This document shows, piece by piece, positions 30,803 to 41,301 of a stretch of 64,000 nucleotides of DNA; position 1 is the stretch's first letter, and each line of letters begins with the position of its first letter. Location: the NCBI GenBank assembly GCA_016712035.1, contig JADJRT010000016.1, positions 62,001 to 126,000 of the forward strand, given 5' to 3'. The DNA comes from Flammeovirgaceae bacterium. GTDB lineage: Bacteria; Bacteroidota; Bacteroidia; Cytophagales; Cyclobacteriaceae. The position numbers and the translations under genes were made by a program. Below the pieces are notes generated by a model that worked only from the letters and a program-made list of their open reading frames with translations, was not told the origin of the DNA and did no database searches.

Positions 30803-33199
30803 ATGCTCAAAAGTTACTTTAAAATCGGGTGGCGAAATCTTCTTCGTGGTAAAGCATTTTCAATCATTAATGTGGGTGGGCTGGCTATGGGGATGGCCGT
30901 TGCGCTGCTGATTGGGCTATGGGTATTTAATGAGTTAAGCTATAACAAGACTTTTGAAAACTATTCGAGGATTGGGATGCTTTATCACAACCTTGATTTT
31001 GGTGGCGAGATCATTGCGCACGATGGAGTTCCTTATCCAGTAGGTCGTGATTTGAAAAACAATTTTGCTGAATTTGACGAAGTTGTGATGGTGATTGGCC
31101 CGCGCGAACATGTTGTAGGTTTGGATGAAAGAAAGTTTTCGCGATCAGCTTACTTTGCAGAACCCACATTTCCTGAATTATTTTCCCTCTCGATGTTGCA
31201 AGGCACACGCGATGGTTTGAAAGATGCTCAATCCATCATGCTTTCCAAATCCATAGCCGATGCATTATTTGAAGACAATGCCTTAGGTAAAATTATAAAA
31301 TTTGATAATCGCGATCTGCTAACCGTAACCGGTGTGTTCGAGGACTTTCCAAAAACTTCACAGTTTGCAGAAATAAAAATGCTCATACCCATTGAGTATC
31401 ATTTCAATTTGAACGAAACCACCCGCAGACAAAAAGATAGTTGGGAAAACTTTGACCCCGGATGTTTTGTCCTTCTCAATAAAAACGCAACGTGGACGGA
31501 AGCAGAAATGAAGATTAAAACTTATCTGTTTGATAAGTCACCTGAAGTTGTTAAGTCATTAAACCCAAGGGCAGTCTTACATCCCATGGAGAAATGGAAC
31601 CTCTATGCCGATTTCAAAGAGGGTAAAAACATTGGTGGTAAAATCAAATACGTCTGGATGTTGGGCATTGTAGGTGCTTTTGTTCTTGCATTGGCCTGTA
31701 TAAATTTTATGAATCTTAGTACGGCAAGAAGCGAGAAGCGATCCAAAGAAGTGGGCATCCGTAAAGTAATGGGCTCAGTGCGCAATCAATTAGTTGGGCA
31801 ATTCATGAGTGAGTCTTTGATGATTGTGCTCATCGCCTATGTACTTGCCATTGGTTTGGTTGTTTTATTTCTACCCGGCTTTAATTTGTTAAGTGAAACA
31901 AAAATTCAAATTCCCTGGACAAACTTTTACTTCATTAGTTTCTCGCTTGCATTTATTGTTCTAACAAGTCTGGTTGCAGGAAGTTACCCGGCTCTTTATT
32001 TATCCTCTTTTAATCCGGTGAAGGTATTGAAAGGTACATTTAAGATGGGTCGATATGCAGCCATTCCCCGCAAGGCGCTGGTAGTATTTCAGTTTACGAT
32101 TTCAACTGCATTGATTATCGGTACGTGGGTTGTCTTTCAACAAATTCAATATGCTAAAGACAGACCCATGGGTTTTGATTTGGAAGGGATCATACAATTG
32201 CCAATTAAAACAGATGAATTAGCGAAGGCAAATTATAATTCTATTCGACAGGATTTATTCGCTACGGGAGTGGTTGATAATATGGCCAAGTCGGATTTTC
32301 CAATAACGGGTAGTATGTATAGCGATGCCTCGATGACGTGGCCCGGAAAAGATCCGGCCTCGCAACCCATGGTAGCTATGAATCGCTGTAGTCATGATTT
32401 TTCAAGTACCAATGGATTTCAGTTTGTTGCTGGTAGAGATTTTTCGCGTGATCACATCACAGACTCTTCAGCTGTGATTGTAAATGAAATGGCAGCAAAA
32501 CTATTTTCACCAACTGGAGATGTCATTGGTATGAAACTAATCTGGGGTGAGAATGAAACTCAATACGAAAAGGAAATTGTTGGAGTAATTAAAGATCAAA
32601 TTCGATGGACACCGTTTGTAAAGCAATCCGCACATGTTTATATTGTTGATTACAAAGGAACTGGATTTTTTACTATCCGAATGAAATCAGGAATGGGCGT
32701 GAAAGAAGCCTTAGCGAAGATTGAAACTGTCTTTAAAAAATATGATCCAGGTTCACCGTTTGAATATAAATTTCAGGATGATGATTATGCACGGTTGTTT
32801 AATACAGAAGAGCGCATTGGCAAACTCGCAGGCGTCTTTTCAGGACTGGCAATTTTTATAAGCTGCATTGGCATTTTTGGTTTGGCTTCTTTTGCGGCCA
32901 GCCAGCGGACGAAAGAGATCGGGATACGAAAAGTTTTGGGTGCATCGGTGTATAGCGTATGGAAAATGTTCTCGAATGATTTTGTATTGTTAGTGATTGT
33001 ATCTTCTGTAATTGCATGCCCTATTGCTTATTACTACACCAGCCAATGGTTACAGCAGTATGATTACAGGATTGAGATTTCGTGGACAGTATTTGTTGTT
33101 ACTAGTATTGTATTGTTAGTAATTACTCTGGTCACAGTGAGCTATCAATCCATCAAAGCTGCATTGGTTAATCCGGTGGAGAGTTTACGATCGGAATAG
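30803..33199 (+). CDS. FtsX-type ABC permease C (no prefix domain)
   Basis: 798 residues with two FtsX-like permease cores (MLKSYFKIGWRNLLRGKAF, NFMNLSTARSEKRSKEVGIRKVMGS, SQRTKEIGIRKVLGAS, end SLRSE) and two MacB periplasmic domains, but without PPD2. A 97-base gap separates it from permease B; it holds nothing clear, so the gene may be the last of the padR operon. It converges on permease D with stops 5 bases apart. Confidence 0.9.
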   Translation: MLKSYFKIGWRNLLRGKAFSIINVGGLAMGMAVALLIGLWVFNELSYNKTFENYSRIGMLYHNLDFGGEIIAHDGVPYPVGRDLKNNFAEFDEVVMVIGPREHVVGLDERKFSRSAYFAEPTFPELFSLSMLQGTRDGLKDAQSIMLSKSIADALFEDNALGKIIKFDNRDLLTVTGVFEDFPKTSQFAEIKMLIPIEYHFNLNETTRRQKDSWENFDPGCFVLLNKNATWTEAEMKIKTYLFDKSPEVVKSLNPRAVLHPMEKWNLYADFKEGKNIGGKIKYVWMLGIVGAFVLALACINFMNLSTARSEKRSKEVGIRKVMGSVRNQLVGQFMSESLMIVLIAYVLAIGLVVLFLPGFNLLSETKIQIPWTNFYFISFSLAFIVLTSLVAGSYPALYLSSFNPVKVLKGTFKMGRYAAIPRKALVVFQFTISTALIIGTWVVFQQIQYAKDRPMGFDLEGIIQLPIKTDELAKANYNSIRQDLFATGVVDNMAKSDFPITGSMYSDASMTWPGKDPASQPMVAMNRCSHDFSSTNGFQFVAGRDFSRDHITDSSAVIVNEMAAKLFSPTGDVIGMKLIWGENETQYEKEIVGVIKDQIRWTPFVKQSAHVYIVDYKGTGFFTIRMKSGMGVKEALAKIETVFKKYDPGSPFEYKFQDDDYARLFNTEERIGKLAGVFSGLAIFISCIGIFGLASFAASQRTKEIGIRKVLGASVYSVWKMFSNDFVLLVIVSSVIACPIAYYYTSQWLQQYDYRIEISWTVFVVTSIVLLVITLVTVSYQSIKAALVNPVESLRSE

Positions 33200-33204
33200 A
33201 AAAC

Positions 33205-35589
33205 TTATTCTGTTCTTAATGATTTAACTGGATTTGCTCTTGCTGCCAACAAGCTCTTGTAAACGACTGTCACTATTGCTACCGAAATTGAAGTCATACA
33301 ACCGAGCGCAATCAGCATCACATTAATGTTTTCGCGATAGGCAAATGTTTGCAACCATTTATTTAGCAAATAAATGGAGAAGGGGAGCGCTAGCATGAAT
33401 CCAAGCATAACCAACAATAAATATTGTCTCGAAAGCATAACTACAATTTGTCGCGCTGACGCACCCACTACTTTTCGGATTCCAATTTCTTTAGTGCGCT
33501 GTTCTGTGGTGAGTGAGGCCAAGCTATACAAACCGAGGCAAGCGAGAAACACGCCAATCAACGTAAAGTAATTTACAATTTGCCCTAACCTACTTTCCTG
33601 TTGGTAAAGCTGGTCGTACCCCTCATCAAAAAATGAAAAAGCAAACGGTCTATCAGGATCAAGCAAATACCATTTTTGTTCAATAGATTTTATAACTTTT
33701 TGCGTGCCGGATGCGTCTATCTTAATTGAATACTGAGTATACCAATTGACAGGCGGCATATAGAAAACCATCGGGCCAATTTTTTCATGCATCGACCGAA
33801 AGTGAAAATCTTTCACCACACCAATTATGGGCCCTGCTTTCCGGTCAACCGCTGTCATGCTGATTGTTTTGTTTATCGGATCCGTCCAGCCCAGTTGTCG
33901 GGCGGCCTCTTCATTAATTAAGTAAGCAGCGCTGTCAGTCGCACGTTCATCAAACGATCGGCCACTTAGTATTTCCATTCCAAATGTTTCAAGGAAGCCT
34001 GCGTCAATTGCCATCACCCGCAAGGTGGGCATGTTCTCATCCGTAAATCCTTCGGCTAGTGACGGAATTCCCCAATCACTTCCACCGGGTTGATTTCCTG
34101 AGATGGAAACACTCAGTACACCCGGAATTGATTCCAGTTCTCTTCTTACCGTTTCATGATTAGTTTTCAGGTAATCGGTTTGAATTGGAACCGTCAAGAT
34201 TTGTTCAGGATCAAATCCCAAGGATCGCGTTTCAATAAAATGAATTTGTTGTTGAATGATAATGGCTGCAATAACCAACAGCGAAGACAATGCAAATTGA
34301 AAAGTGACTAAACTTTTTCTTAAAATATTCTTTCCTCCGGGCGACCACTTGCCCTTAATCACTAACGAAGGTTTGAGGGATGACAAATAAAATGCAGGAT
34401 AACTGCCAGCCAATATTGAAATAAATAGTGCGACACCAACAATAATGAATAGAGCGGCAGGCTGATGGATATAATCTACTTTTAAATGTTTGCCTGTTAA
34501 GTTATTTACTAACGGAAGTGTTGCGTACGTTAATAATTGTGAGAAGATCAGGCTGATTAGACCAATTACGGAGGCCTCGGTTAGAAACTGATAGATCAGT
34601 TGTTTGCGATAAGCGCCACTCACTTTTCGAACGCCAATTTCTTTGGCGCGTGTACTGGCTTGTGCTGTTGTGAGATTGATAAAGTTTGCGGCAGAAATAA
34701 ACAGAATTAAAATGGCAATTGACGAAAAGACATAAATGTAGGTAACATCAGAATTGGGATTCATCTCACGAAACAAATGCGAGTGTAAGTGGATGCTGGT
34801 AAGAGGTTGAAGGAAAGGCGTATAGTTATTGGAATAATCAGCACCCAGGTTTTTAAGTAGGATGGCACTCATCTTCGATGGAATCTCTTCGATGGAACTC
34901 TCATTGCGAACTAACAGATACGTATAGTACTGGTTCCATCGCAGCCAATCGTCTTTATCCGGATGTTTATAACTGCTCATTGATAGCAGGTACGTGAACA
35001 TAAAATGAGAATTCAAGGGAACATCTTCCATAATTCCTGTTACCAGGAACTCCTCATTGTTTATTGTGATGGACTGCCCAATGCCCGACTCGTTTCCAAA
35101 ACACTTTTGGTTAAGAGACTTTGTTAACACAACGCTATTAGGAGCAGTCAATGCGGTTTTTGAATTACCCTCAATTAATGGATAGCTGAAAACATTAAAT
35201 GTGGTGGAGTCTGCGTATCGTCCGAGTGTTTCGTAAAACAGTTTGTCATCTTTCTTGAAAAGCATTTGTCCGGCCGGAACAATGCGTGTGATATCTTCGA
35301 CTTCAGGAATCCCTTCTTTGGCAGCTAATCCCCAACGACCGGCAATTTTCGCATGTGAATTTCCCGAATGACCTGAAGTTGTTACCAGACGATAAATGCG
35401 ATCTTTCTTTTCATGATATTGATCGTAACTAAGTTCATCTAAAACAAAAAGTGTGATCACCAGGCAACACGTAATGCCTACAGCCATACCAATAATTGAG
35501 GTAAGCGAATAACCTTTCTTTCTAAGAATGGAGCGAAAGGCAAGTTTAAGGTTATTGAGGAACATTAGTTGTGGTTTTATCGGTAACAA
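33205..35589 (-). CDS. FtsX-type ABC permease D
   Basis: 794 residues, minus strand, same architecture: NLKLAFRSILRKKGYSLTSIIGMAVGI, NFINLTTAQASTRAKEIGVRKVSGA, EQRTKEIGIRKVVGAS, end SLRTE. There is no prefix domain and no ATPase gene next to it. An ATG near 35565 (MFLNNLKLAF) matches the family start better than the ATG at 35589 and may be the real one. It is transcribed away from the Gfo/Idh/MocA gene. Confidence 0.88.
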   Translation of the reverse strand: MLPIKPQLMFLNNLKLAFRSILRKKGYSLTSIIGMAVGITCCLVITLFVLDELSYDQYHEKKDRIYRLVTTSGHSGNSHAKIAGRWGLAAKEGIPEVEDITRIVPAGQMLFKKDDKLFYETLGRYADSTTFNVFSYPLIEGNSKTALTAPNSVVLTKSLNQKCFGNESGIGQSITINNEEFLVTGIMEDVPLNSHFMFTYLLSMSSYKHPDKDDWLRWNQYYTYLLVRNESSIEEIPSKMSAILLKNLGADYSNNYTPFLQPLTSIHLHSHLFREMNPNSDVTYIYVFSSIAILILFISAANFINLTTAQASTRAKEIGVRKVSGAYRKQLIYQFLTEASVIGLISLIFSQLLTYATLPLVNNLTGKHLKVDYIHQPAALFIIVGVALFISILAGSYPAFYLSSLKPSLVIKGKWSPGGKNILRKSLVTFQFALSSLLVIAAIIIQQQIHFIETRSLGFDPEQILTVPIQTDYLKTNHETVRRELESIPGVLSVSISGNQPGGSDWGIPSLAEGFTDENMPTLRVMAIDAGFLETFGMEILSGRSFDERATDSAAYLINEEAARQLGWTDPINKTISMTAVDRKAGPIIGVVKDFHFRSMHEKIGPMVFYMPPVNWYTQYSIKIDASGTQKVIKSIEQKWYLLDPDRPFAFSFFDEGYDQLYQQESRLGQIVNYFTLIGVFLACLGLYSLASLTTEQRTKEIGIRKVVGASARQIVVMLSRQYLLLVMLGFMLALPFSIYLLNKWLQTFAYRENINVMLIALGCMTSISVAIVTVVYKSLLAARANPVKSLRTE

Positions 35590-35676
35590 AGTTAACCTTC
35601 GTTTTAATAAAAAGTTACTGAAATCTACTCACTTCTTAATGAATCCACAGGATTCACAATTTAGGGCTCATAACTA

Positions 35677-35707
35677 TTGCCATAGAACCCGGATAACTGT
35701 ATCTTTA
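35677..35707 (+). promoter_or_regulatory. Promoter for the Gfo/Idh/MocA gene
   Basis: TTG at 35677-35679, a 20-base spacer and TATCTTTA at 35700-35707 (one mismatch to TAnnTTTG) form a good Bacteroidota promoter. The box ends 28 bases before the ATG. Confidence 0.55.
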
Positions 35708-35735
35708 TCTGTACCAAGAACAAAAACAACTCAGC

Positions 35736-36824
35736 ATGATCAATAGACGAAAGTTTCTCCAACAAACTGCAACAACCGCTGTAGGTGTTATTATCAGTCA
35801 AGCATCTTTTTCTAATATTCTGATTCAAAAGAAGAAAGAAAAACTTGGAGTTGCGCTTGTAGGACTTGGTTATTATAGTACTGACCTGCTTGCACCGGCA
35901 CTTCAGTTAACGAAGAATTGTTATCTCGCAGGAATTGTTACGGGCACACCATCGAAAGCCGAGACATGGAAGAAAAAACACAATCTTTCAGATAAAAATA
36001 TTTACAACTATCAAAACTTTGATTCGATTGCTAACAACCCCGACATAGATGTGGTGTATGTGGTGCTGCCACCTTCTATGCATGCCGAGTATACCATTCG
36101 GGCTGCTAAAGCGGGTAAACATGTTTGGTGCGAAAAACCTATGGCTGTTACCGAGGCTGAATGCAAGAGTATGATTGATGCGTGTGCAAAGAACAAAGTG
36201 AAGTTGAGTATTGGTTATCGTATGCAACACGAACCCAACACGCAAAGAATTGTTCAGTTTAGAAAAGATTTGACGTACGGAAAGGTGATAAAAGTAGAAG
36301 TAGCTGCCGGGTATTTTGATGGACGCACCGATCATTGGAAGCAAAAGAAAAGTATGGGTGGTGGTGTAATGGGCGATATGGGTGTGTATCCATTAAATGC
36401 AGCACGATATAGTGTCGGTCTTGAGCCCATTGCAGTTACTGCGCAGGCTTCAACAACTCGACCCGAAATCTATAAAGAAGTAGAAGAGACAATGAAGTTC
36501 GATCTCGAATTTCCTGGTGGCGCTATGGCTTCTTGCGAAGCGAGCTTTGGAAAAGGTATGAATGACCTAATGGTAACATGCAGTAAAGGCTGGTATAAGC
36601 TTTCTCCGTTTCAGGCATACAATGGAATTAATGGTGAGACCAGTGATGGCATTCGGTTAAATGCGCCCATCAATAATGAACAAGCTACACAAATGGATGA
36701 TGACGCACTGGCGATTATGAATAACACTGCTTTAATTGCTCCGGGTGAAGAAGGACTTAAAGATATTCGCGTAGTGGAGGCGGTCTACCGTTCGGTGGCA
36801 CAAAAGAAAAGAGTGACGATTTAG
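35736..36824 (+). CDS. Tat-exported Gfo/Idh/MocA oxidoreductase
   Basis: 362 residues. A twin-arginine signal (INRRKFLQQTATTAVGVIIS) precedes a Rossmann domain (LGVALVGLGYYSTDLLAPAL), then the EKPMAVTEAE motif with the catalytic Lys, SIGYRMQHEPNTQ, and the C-terminal beta-sheet domain with GGGVMGDMGVYPLNAARY. The pattern is close to glucose-fructose oxidoreductase-like enzymes that keep NADP tightly bound in the periplasm. The substrate is unknown. It stands alone between permease D and the RsgA-like gene. Confidence 0.88.
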   Translation: MINRRKFLQQTATTAVGVIISQASFSNILIQKKKEKLGVALVGLGYYSTDLLAPALQLTKNCYLAGIVTGTPSKAETWKKKHNLSDKNIYNYQNFDSIANNPDIDVVYVVLPPSMHAEYTIRAAKAGKHVWCEKPMAVTEAECKSMIDACAKNKVKLSIGYRMQHEPNTQRIVQFRKDLTYGKVIKVEVAAGYFDGRTDHWKQKKSMGGGVMGDMGVYPLNAARYSVGLEPIAVTAQASTTRPEIYKEVEETMKFDLEFPGGAMASCEASFGKGMNDLMVTCSKGWYKLSPFQAYNGINGETSDGIRLNAPINNEQATQMDDDALAIMNNTALIAPGEEGLKDIRVVEAVYRSVAQKKRVTI

Positions 36825-36906
36825 ATTATTTGTTCAGCTTTCGAGAATTAAGGAATCACAGCACCTCCATCTTTCGTTTTGAAATTTTTCATACCTTTAC
36901 AGTCGT

Positions 36907-36960
36907 ATGAAAAAGATTCTTTCTACATATCGCCCCCTGCCGGATATTGCGGCCATCTGA
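36907..36960 (+). CDS. Candidate 17-codon leader peptide upstream of the RsgA-like gene
   Basis: ATG at 36907 opens a 17-codon frame, MKKILSTYRPLPDIAAI, ending in TGA at 36958-36960. A -7 box-like TACCTTTA (36892-36899) lies 7 bases before the ATG, so transcription could start almost at the start codon. The codons for RPLPDIAA are C/G-rich, unlike the surrounding spacer. The next gene begins 112 bases later after two hairpins. This layout is typical of leader peptides in translation-coupled attenuation, but no homologue is known to me and expression is not shown. Confidence 0.45.
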   Translation: MKKILSTYRPLPDIAAI

Positions 36961-37028
36961 TTACAGACTTTCGTTTGAATTTTAAGCTGTAATCCTTTCT
37001 CCCTTCATCGTATTTCAAACACGATGAA
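36961..37028 (+). promoter_or_regulatory. Two hairpins between leader ORF and RsgA-like gene
   Basis: TTACAG (36961-36966) pairs with CTGTAA (36987-36992), extended by CTT/AAG across a bulge. TTCATCGT (37004-37011) pairs with ACGATGAA (37021-37028). The first begins directly after the leader stop codon. Neither has a long U-tract, so control of translation or an anti-termination-type switch is more likely than simple termination. Confidence 0.45.
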
Positions 37029-37072
37029 AATTTGCTATTCAAGCACAATTTCCATCACTAATTTTTATTAAA

Positions 37073-38128
37073 ATGATATCACTTGATCAGTACGGCTGGG
37101 ATACTTTCTTTCAGCCTCAGGAAATAAACAATGATTTAATTATAGGTCGCATTACCTCTATACAAGGATTTAAACATTATGTTATCACCACCAATGGTGA
37201 AATGGAAGCGGAGCTATCCGGAAGATTGTTGCATGGAGCATTAACTGAAGAACTCCCTAAACTCGGAGATTGGATAACCTTAAAAAGTTATGATACGCTC
37301 GGCTACATCATTGATGTATTGCCCCGCAGAAACGAACTTGCTCGCAAAAATCCGGGCGTGAAAATGGAAAGACAAATTCTGGCTGCCAATATCGATACTG
37401 CATTGATTGTGCAAGGCCTTGATCGCGACTTCAACATTATGCGCCTGGAGCGCTATCTCGTGCAGCTTGCTTCATGTAACATTAAACCGATTGTGGTGCT
37501 GAACAAAGTTGATCTTGTAGACAATTGGGCTCCGTATTCGTCAGAGATTGCAAAGCTGCAACGCGATTGCGAACTCTATTTTTGTAGTACCTATACCGGG
37601 ATTGGTTTGGATGAAATCCGAAACCAGGTATTGGAAAAGCACAAAACCTACATTCTAATTGGCTCTTCGGGAGTTGGAAAGAGTTCGCTGCTGAATGCAT
37701 TGATGAATGCAAATGCGCAGGAAGTAAACACTACTAGTGCTTTTAACAGTAAAGGGAAACATACTACTACTTCGCGCGATCTTTTTCAGTTACCCAACGG
37801 CAGCTTATTGATTGACACACCAGGTATGCGTGAGTTTGGTCTTACCCATGAAGAAGGACACAACAACAATGATCTCTTTCCCGCAATTCAAAAGTTGGCA
37901 ACGGGCTGTCGGTTTTCCGATTGCAGGCATTTGCACGAAGCCGGATGTGCAGTGATTGATGCTGTACACGCGGGTGCATTGGAAGAATCGGTGTATGAGA
38001 GTTATTTAAAATTAATTAGAGAGCAAAGACGCTTTGAAATTAATGCAGATGATAAAAAGCGAATGAATAAACAATTTGGGAAAATGACACGCGAAGCAAA
38101 TAATTATCGAAGGAAGAATAAGTATTAA
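37073..38128 (+). CDS. RsgA-like circularly permuted GTPase
   Basis: 351 residues: an N-terminal OB-fold (IGRITSIQGFKHYVITTNGEMEAELSG with GDWITLK), then the circularly permuted G domain with G4 VVLNKVDL first, followed by GSSGVGKSSLLNAL (G1) and DTPGMREFGL (G3). A C-terminal Zn module follows (GCRFSDCRHLHEAGCAV). RsgA assists late maturation of the 30S subunit. The length (about 350 instead of ~300) and the opening MISLDQYGWDTFFQP point to a paralogous branch rather than the core housekeeping gene, so I give no symbol. The leader ORF upstream suggests induction by a translation signal. Confidence 0.85.
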   Translation: MISLDQYGWDTFFQPQEINNDLIIGRITSIQGFKHYVITTNGEMEAELSGRLLHGALTEELPKLGDWITLKSYDTLGYIIDVLPRRNELARKNPGVKMERQILAANIDTALIVQGLDRDFNIMRLERYLVQLASCNIKPIVVLNKVDLVDNWAPYSSEIAKLQRDCELYFCSTYTGIGLDEIRNQVLEKHKTYILIGSSGVGKSSLLNALMNANAQEVNTTSAFNSKGKHTTTSRDLFQLPNGSLLIDTPGMREFGLTHEEGHNNNDLFPAIQKLATGCRFSDCRHLHEAGCAVIDAVHAGALEESVYESYLKLIREQRRFEINADDKKRMNKQFGKMTREANNYRRKNKY

Positions 38129-38134
38129 TCATTC

Positions 38135-38168
38135 AAGCATCGTCTCCATTTGGGGACGGTGCTTGTTT
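38135..38168 (+). terminator. Terminator after the RsgA-like gene
   Basis: A 13-bp stem (AAGCATCGTCTCC at 38135-38147 with GGGGACGGTGCTT at 38152-38164, two G-U pairs), a 4-base loop and a following GTTTTA. It lies between convergent genes and may serve both. Confidence 0.7.
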
Positions 38169-38177
38169 TAGAGATAC

Positions 38178-40584
38178 TTACTCATTCTTAAGTGCCTTTA
38201 CAGGATTTTCACGTGCTGCTTTTACTGACTGGAAACTGATTGTAAACACAGCAATCATCAAAGCGGAAAAGCCCGCAACAAAAACGACCCATGCATCTAC
38301 GCCAATATGGAAAGCAAACCCATTTAGCCATTCATTCATCAGGTACCAACCTAACGGGCCAGCAATAATAAAGGCGATGAGAATCAATAGCGTAAAATCT
38401 TTGAATAACAATCCCATCACTTGAATCATGGAGGCACCCATCACTTTACGGATGCTGATTTCTTTTGCCCGTTGTTCACCTACATAAGTAGCCAACCCAA
38501 ATAATCCTAGGCATGCAATGAAGATAGTGAGGATGGTAAAGACTAAGATGATTTGACTCATGCGTTGCTCACCTTTAAAGAGTGCATCAAAGTCTTGATC
38601 GAGGAAAGAATATTGAAAGGTATTGCTTGAATGTTTTTTCCAGATGGTTTGTAACAATTCCAATTGTTTAGTTTTATCTCCTGCAGCTAGTCGTATGGCC
38701 ATCTCACCATTCGGTTCACCGCCAAGGGTAAATACAAAAGGTTTAACCGTGTTGCGCAGAGTTTCAAAATTGAAATCCTTCACTACTCCAATTATTTTCA
38801 TTGGGCGAGGTGTTTCATAATTGTAGCTGAGCATGGTTTGATTTTCATACGATTCTATATTCATCAACTTCATGGCTGTTTCATTCAGAATAACAGCAGA
38901 CGAGTCTGATAAAAAATCTCTTGAGAAAAAGCGACCTTCAACCATGGTGTAATTCATGGTAGTGAGGTGATCAAAGTCAACGCGGCTTTGCGTAAGCAAA
39001 TAGTCCTGTTCAGGTACCACCTTTACGCCAGGCATTGCTCCACATAATATTAGGCGGCAGGTTGCTGGCAAAGCTGGCATTTTTAAACTCAGGATGCTGT
39101 GCTAATTCATTCTTAAATGCCTTTCCATTTTTATCAAGCGACCAGGTATGAAGCAACCGAACTACATTCTCTTTATCGAAGCCCATATTTTTTTCCTGCA
39201 TAAACTTGAGCTGTTGATAAACAACAAGGCTACCCAGGATGAGAGCAATAGAGATAACAAATTGAAAAACCACTAATGAGTTTCTGAGCTTTGAGTTTTT
39301 GAATCCTGAGCGGATTTTTCCTTTTAATACTTCTGAAGGTTTGAATGCAGTAAGATAAAAAGCCGGGTAACTTCCGGCAATAAGACCAACAAGCAAAGCA
39401 AACAAAACAATGCCAATGACGATAGTAGGGTTTGTTAAAAGTGAAAGCGTTAAATATTTTCCTGAAAGATTATTGAATGGATTTATTAATACGATGATCA
39501 ATAGCATCGCTAAAGCTGTAGAGATAAAACTATAAATCATAGACTCAGAAATAAACTGGCCAATAAGCTTTGAGCGGAATGCACCAATGGATTTTCGTAC
39601 GCCTACTTCTTTTGCCCGGTTGGCCGATCTGGCTGTGGAGAGATTCATAAAGTTAATACACGCGATAAGCGTAATGAATATGGCAATCGCGATGAAGATG
39701 TAAATGTATTGCAGGTTTCCATTGGGTGTAATTTCTTCCGAAAGATTGGAGTTCAAATGAATGTCGACCATAGGTTGAAAAGAAAGTCCTACATCGTTAC
39801 CCTGAGCCAAAAATTCTTTAAATGAATATCCAATAAACTTTTCAAGCTCGGCACCCATATTTTTCTCAACCAGCATATTCAGTTGAGATTTTATGTTTTT
39901 AAGATCGGCATCTTTCTGAGCCAAAAAATAAGTGTAAAGATTATTACTCGTCCACTGCACGTCCTTCATGTAATCCCAGGTTTCCCCGGAAAGAATCATA
40001 TCATACTTAATATGAGAATTGGGTGGAGCATCTTCAACAACCCCAGTTACTACGGTAGCTTTTTTTTCAGATCCCCTTAAAAGAATCTGACCTATGGGAT
40101 CATCCTCTCCAAAATATCGGGTAGCGGCAGATTGAGTAATCACTATTTTATTGGTGCCCTTTAGTGCCGTAACCGGATCGCCTGCAAGAAGTTTGAAATT
40201 AAAAAATTGAAAAAAATTGGAGTCTGCAACTAAAACAAATTGCTCAGTAAAATTTTTATCCTGGAAGCTAAAAGGTGATGTGCGCCATAATCCAAAACGA
40301 ACTACACTTTTTACTTCAGGTATTTCTCTTGAGACAGCCTCAGCAACCGGAGCAGGAGAGGTGGCCATATTAAAATCATTTCCCTGCAATCTTCCCTTAA
40401 AGCCGATGCGATAAATGTTGGTAGCGTTGGTATGAAAACGATCATAACTCAATTCATCAACCACATATAAAATGATTAATAAAGTTGCTGCAATACCCAG
40501 ACTAAGACCAGCAATATTGATAAATGAATATCCCTTTTGGCGCAACATGATGCGCATAGCGGTTTTAAGATAGTTTCGGATCAT
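38178..40584 (-). CDS. FtsX-type ABC permease E (frameshifted)
   Basis: Fifth permease of the window, about 800 residues after repair. The N-terminal frame (MIRNYLKTAMRIMLRQKGYSF, then NFMNLSTARSANRAKEVGVRK) and the C-terminal frame (VPEQDYLLTQ onwards, EQRAKEISIRKVMGAS) join at SNAWRK when one G of AAAGGTGG (near 39024) is removed. It has two MacB-like periplasmic domains, no prefix domain and no ATPase neighbour. The 192 bases upstream to the DinB gene hold nothing I can name. Confidence 0.87.
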
Positions 40585-40776
40585 TCCTTAAGGTTTATCT
40601 TGAGACGTTATAATTGCCTGGAGGGTTGCATGAAATGCCTCAGATAAGTATAATAACCATTAAAATATTGCTTTCTATAATAGTGAATGACTTAAAGCTG
40701 AGTAACTTTTCTGTCGAGATCTCAGTCCTGAAGAAAACTCAAAAAACAAATCTTATAACTTAAACATTAACAATTT

Positions 40777-41301
40777 ATGAAAACAGCCAACTTTTTAGCA
40801 GCATTATTGATTTTGGTTTGCACATCGGCATTCGTTCAGGCACAGTCCATTGATGAGATTGTAAAAGAATGGGAACGTGCAAAAACGTATACAAAAGAAT
40901 ACCTGGATGCCATGCCCGAAGCGGGTTATGCATTGAAGCCAACTCCAGAGATGCGTTCGTTCGCTGAACAAATGTTGCATATCACCGATGCGAACTATGG
41001 TTTTACTATAGCGGCTACAGGGGAGATGCCTCTGGTGAAAGATCTTGAAAAAACAACCACCGATGAATCAAAAGCGAATGTTACTAAAATTACCATGGAA
41101 GGCTATGACTTTGTGATTAACAGTGTCAAAAAAGTGGATACTTCAAAGCTACAAGAACAGGTAAAGGTGTTCGGTCGGTTTGATATGTCGCGTAAGATGG
41201 CAATAGAAAAGGCGTTTGAACATCAAACACACCACCGAGGCCAAACAACGGTTTACATTCGCCTTGCCAAAGCAACACCACCTAATGAAAAACTGTTCTA
41301 A
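40777..41301 (+). CDS. Exported DinB-family protein
   Basis: 174 residues with signal peptide MKTANFLAALLILVCTSAFVQ and a four-helix DinB fold. The metal-binding His are in AEQMLHITDANY and EHQTHHRGQTTVYIR. Periplasmic DinB proteins are common in Bacteroidota, and their reaction is unknown. It is followed by a small palindrome (TCTGTGTTAACACAGA at 41338-41353) without a U-tract. Confidence 0.8.
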   Translation: MKTANFLAALLILVCTSAFVQAQSIDEIVKEWERAKTYTKEYLDAMPEAGYALKPTPEMRSFAEQMLHITDANYGFTIAATGEMPLVKDLEKTTTDESKANVTKITMEGYDFVINSVKKVDTSKLQEQVKVFGRFDMSRKMAIEKAFEHQTHHRGQTTVYIRLAKATPPNEKLF

